A stretch of 64,000 bases of DNA from Patiria pectinifera (Eukaryota; Echinodermata; Asteroidea; Valvatida; Asterinidae), in contig CM057135.1 in the NCBI GenBank assembly GCA_029964075.1, forward strand, positions 3,085,001 to 3,149,000, in the 5' to 3' direction. This document shows, piece by piece, positions 63,969-64,000 of this stretch. Each line of letters begins with the position of its first letter. Positions within the stretch are counted from its first letter, which is position 1. The position numbers and the translations under genes were made by a program. The notes below the pieces were generated by a model. The model saw only the letters and a list, made by a program, of their open reading frames with translations, was not told where the DNA came from and did not search any database.

Positions 63969-64000
63969 ATGATGAAAACATTATCTAAACTGTATTATAG
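63969..64000 (+). CDS. Start of a viral-element gene, cut by the window edge
   Basis: ATG at 63969 (a second at 63972) after an AT-rich leader (TTTAAATTATTATTATAATA) like those of the other genes. Only ten codons are visible (MMKTLSKLYY), divergent from the gene ending at 63927. Product unknown. Confidence 0.45.
   Translation, partial: MMKTLSKLYY

Larger units (their letters stand above)
54640..64000. mobile_element. Polinton/Maverick-like (adintovirus-like) element, structural-gene end
   Basis: A terminal repeat, a TFIIB-like gene and at least ten virion-type genes, almost all on the minus strand, continue to the window edge. Diagnostic members are a double-jelly-roll-type major capsid protein (62232-63500), a penton-like protein (56248-57414) and an A32-like packaging ATPase (61625-62230). 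Intergenic spaces are 12-300 bases and carry AT-rich promoter-like motifs. Several genes are broken (55421, 56872, 57628, 57720). Integrase, protease and polymerase of this copy would lie beyond 64000. Family placement rests on gene content; exact affiliation is unresolved. Confidence 0.75.

Noticed and set aside
8815..64000. One giant viral element split by the intervening 43 kb
   Set aside because: Both viral fragments carry the terminal signature in the same orientation, and the region between holds independent host genes.

Overview
The window is a piece of a eukaryotic, almost certainly animal, nuclear genome. It has genes split by GT-AG introns of 0.1 to 3 kb, AT-rich intergenic DNA with many small inverted-repeat elements and satellites, and several classes of eukaryotic transposon. 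The mix (AcademX transposon, Helentron, Polinton-like viral DNA, SAM+HECT gene, integrase-core gene) fits a marine invertebrate. I cannot name the species. A 500-base run of N (11216-11715) is a scaffold gap.

Layout. 1-6800: an Academ-type DNA transposon (AcademX lineage, with an XPG-like nuclease); its left terminal repeat runs off the window. About 7900-8460: a LINE reverse-transcriptase remnant. 8815-11215: one end of a Polinton/Maverick-like (adintovirus-like) element with a C-rich terminal repeat, a small SAP/HeH-type protein and a protein-primed-type family B DNA polymerase cut by the gap. 11716-12220: a 25-bp satellite. About 12.3-21.7 kb, minus strand: a decayed Helentron encoding PHD-finger, C76-like protease, OTU protease, basic tandem-repeat, HUH Rep, Pif1 helicase and endonuclease segments. 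23.0-23.5 kb: a 12-bp based satellite. 24044-24428: two candidate exons of an unknown gene whose start resembles a mitochondrial targeting peptide. 26.3-34.2 kb, plus strand: a multi-exon integrase-core (DDE) gene with one non-canonical acceptor. 34.2-38.2 kb: intergenic DNA with a small inverted-repeat element and a 127-bp satellite. 38.2-52.4 kb, minus strand: a SAM plus HECT ubiquitin-ligase gene whose introns host several inverted-repeat elements, including a 2.4-kb foldback element and a hAT-type MITE with an 8-bp target duplication. 52.9-54.0 kb: a long-TIR element made of small repeats. 54.6-64.0 kb: the other end type of the same Polinton-like family, with a TFIIB-like gene and a block of virion-type genes (penton-like, major capsid, packaging ATPase, several small membrane proteins).

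How the genes work together. In the viral block the capsid protein, penton-like protein and A32/FtsK-like ATPase would build and fill a virion. PolB, from the other fragment, would replicate the DNA, and the TFIIB-like factor may redirect transcription to a shared AT-rich promoter motif found before nearly every gene. The two viral fragments both present a left-hand end, so they are two copies or a scaffolding artefact, not one element. Many genes carry breaks. The Helentron has in-frame nonsense codons typical of real decay, whereas several breaks in the HECT gene, the Academ gene and one viral gene sit at homopolymer runs and could be sequence errors.
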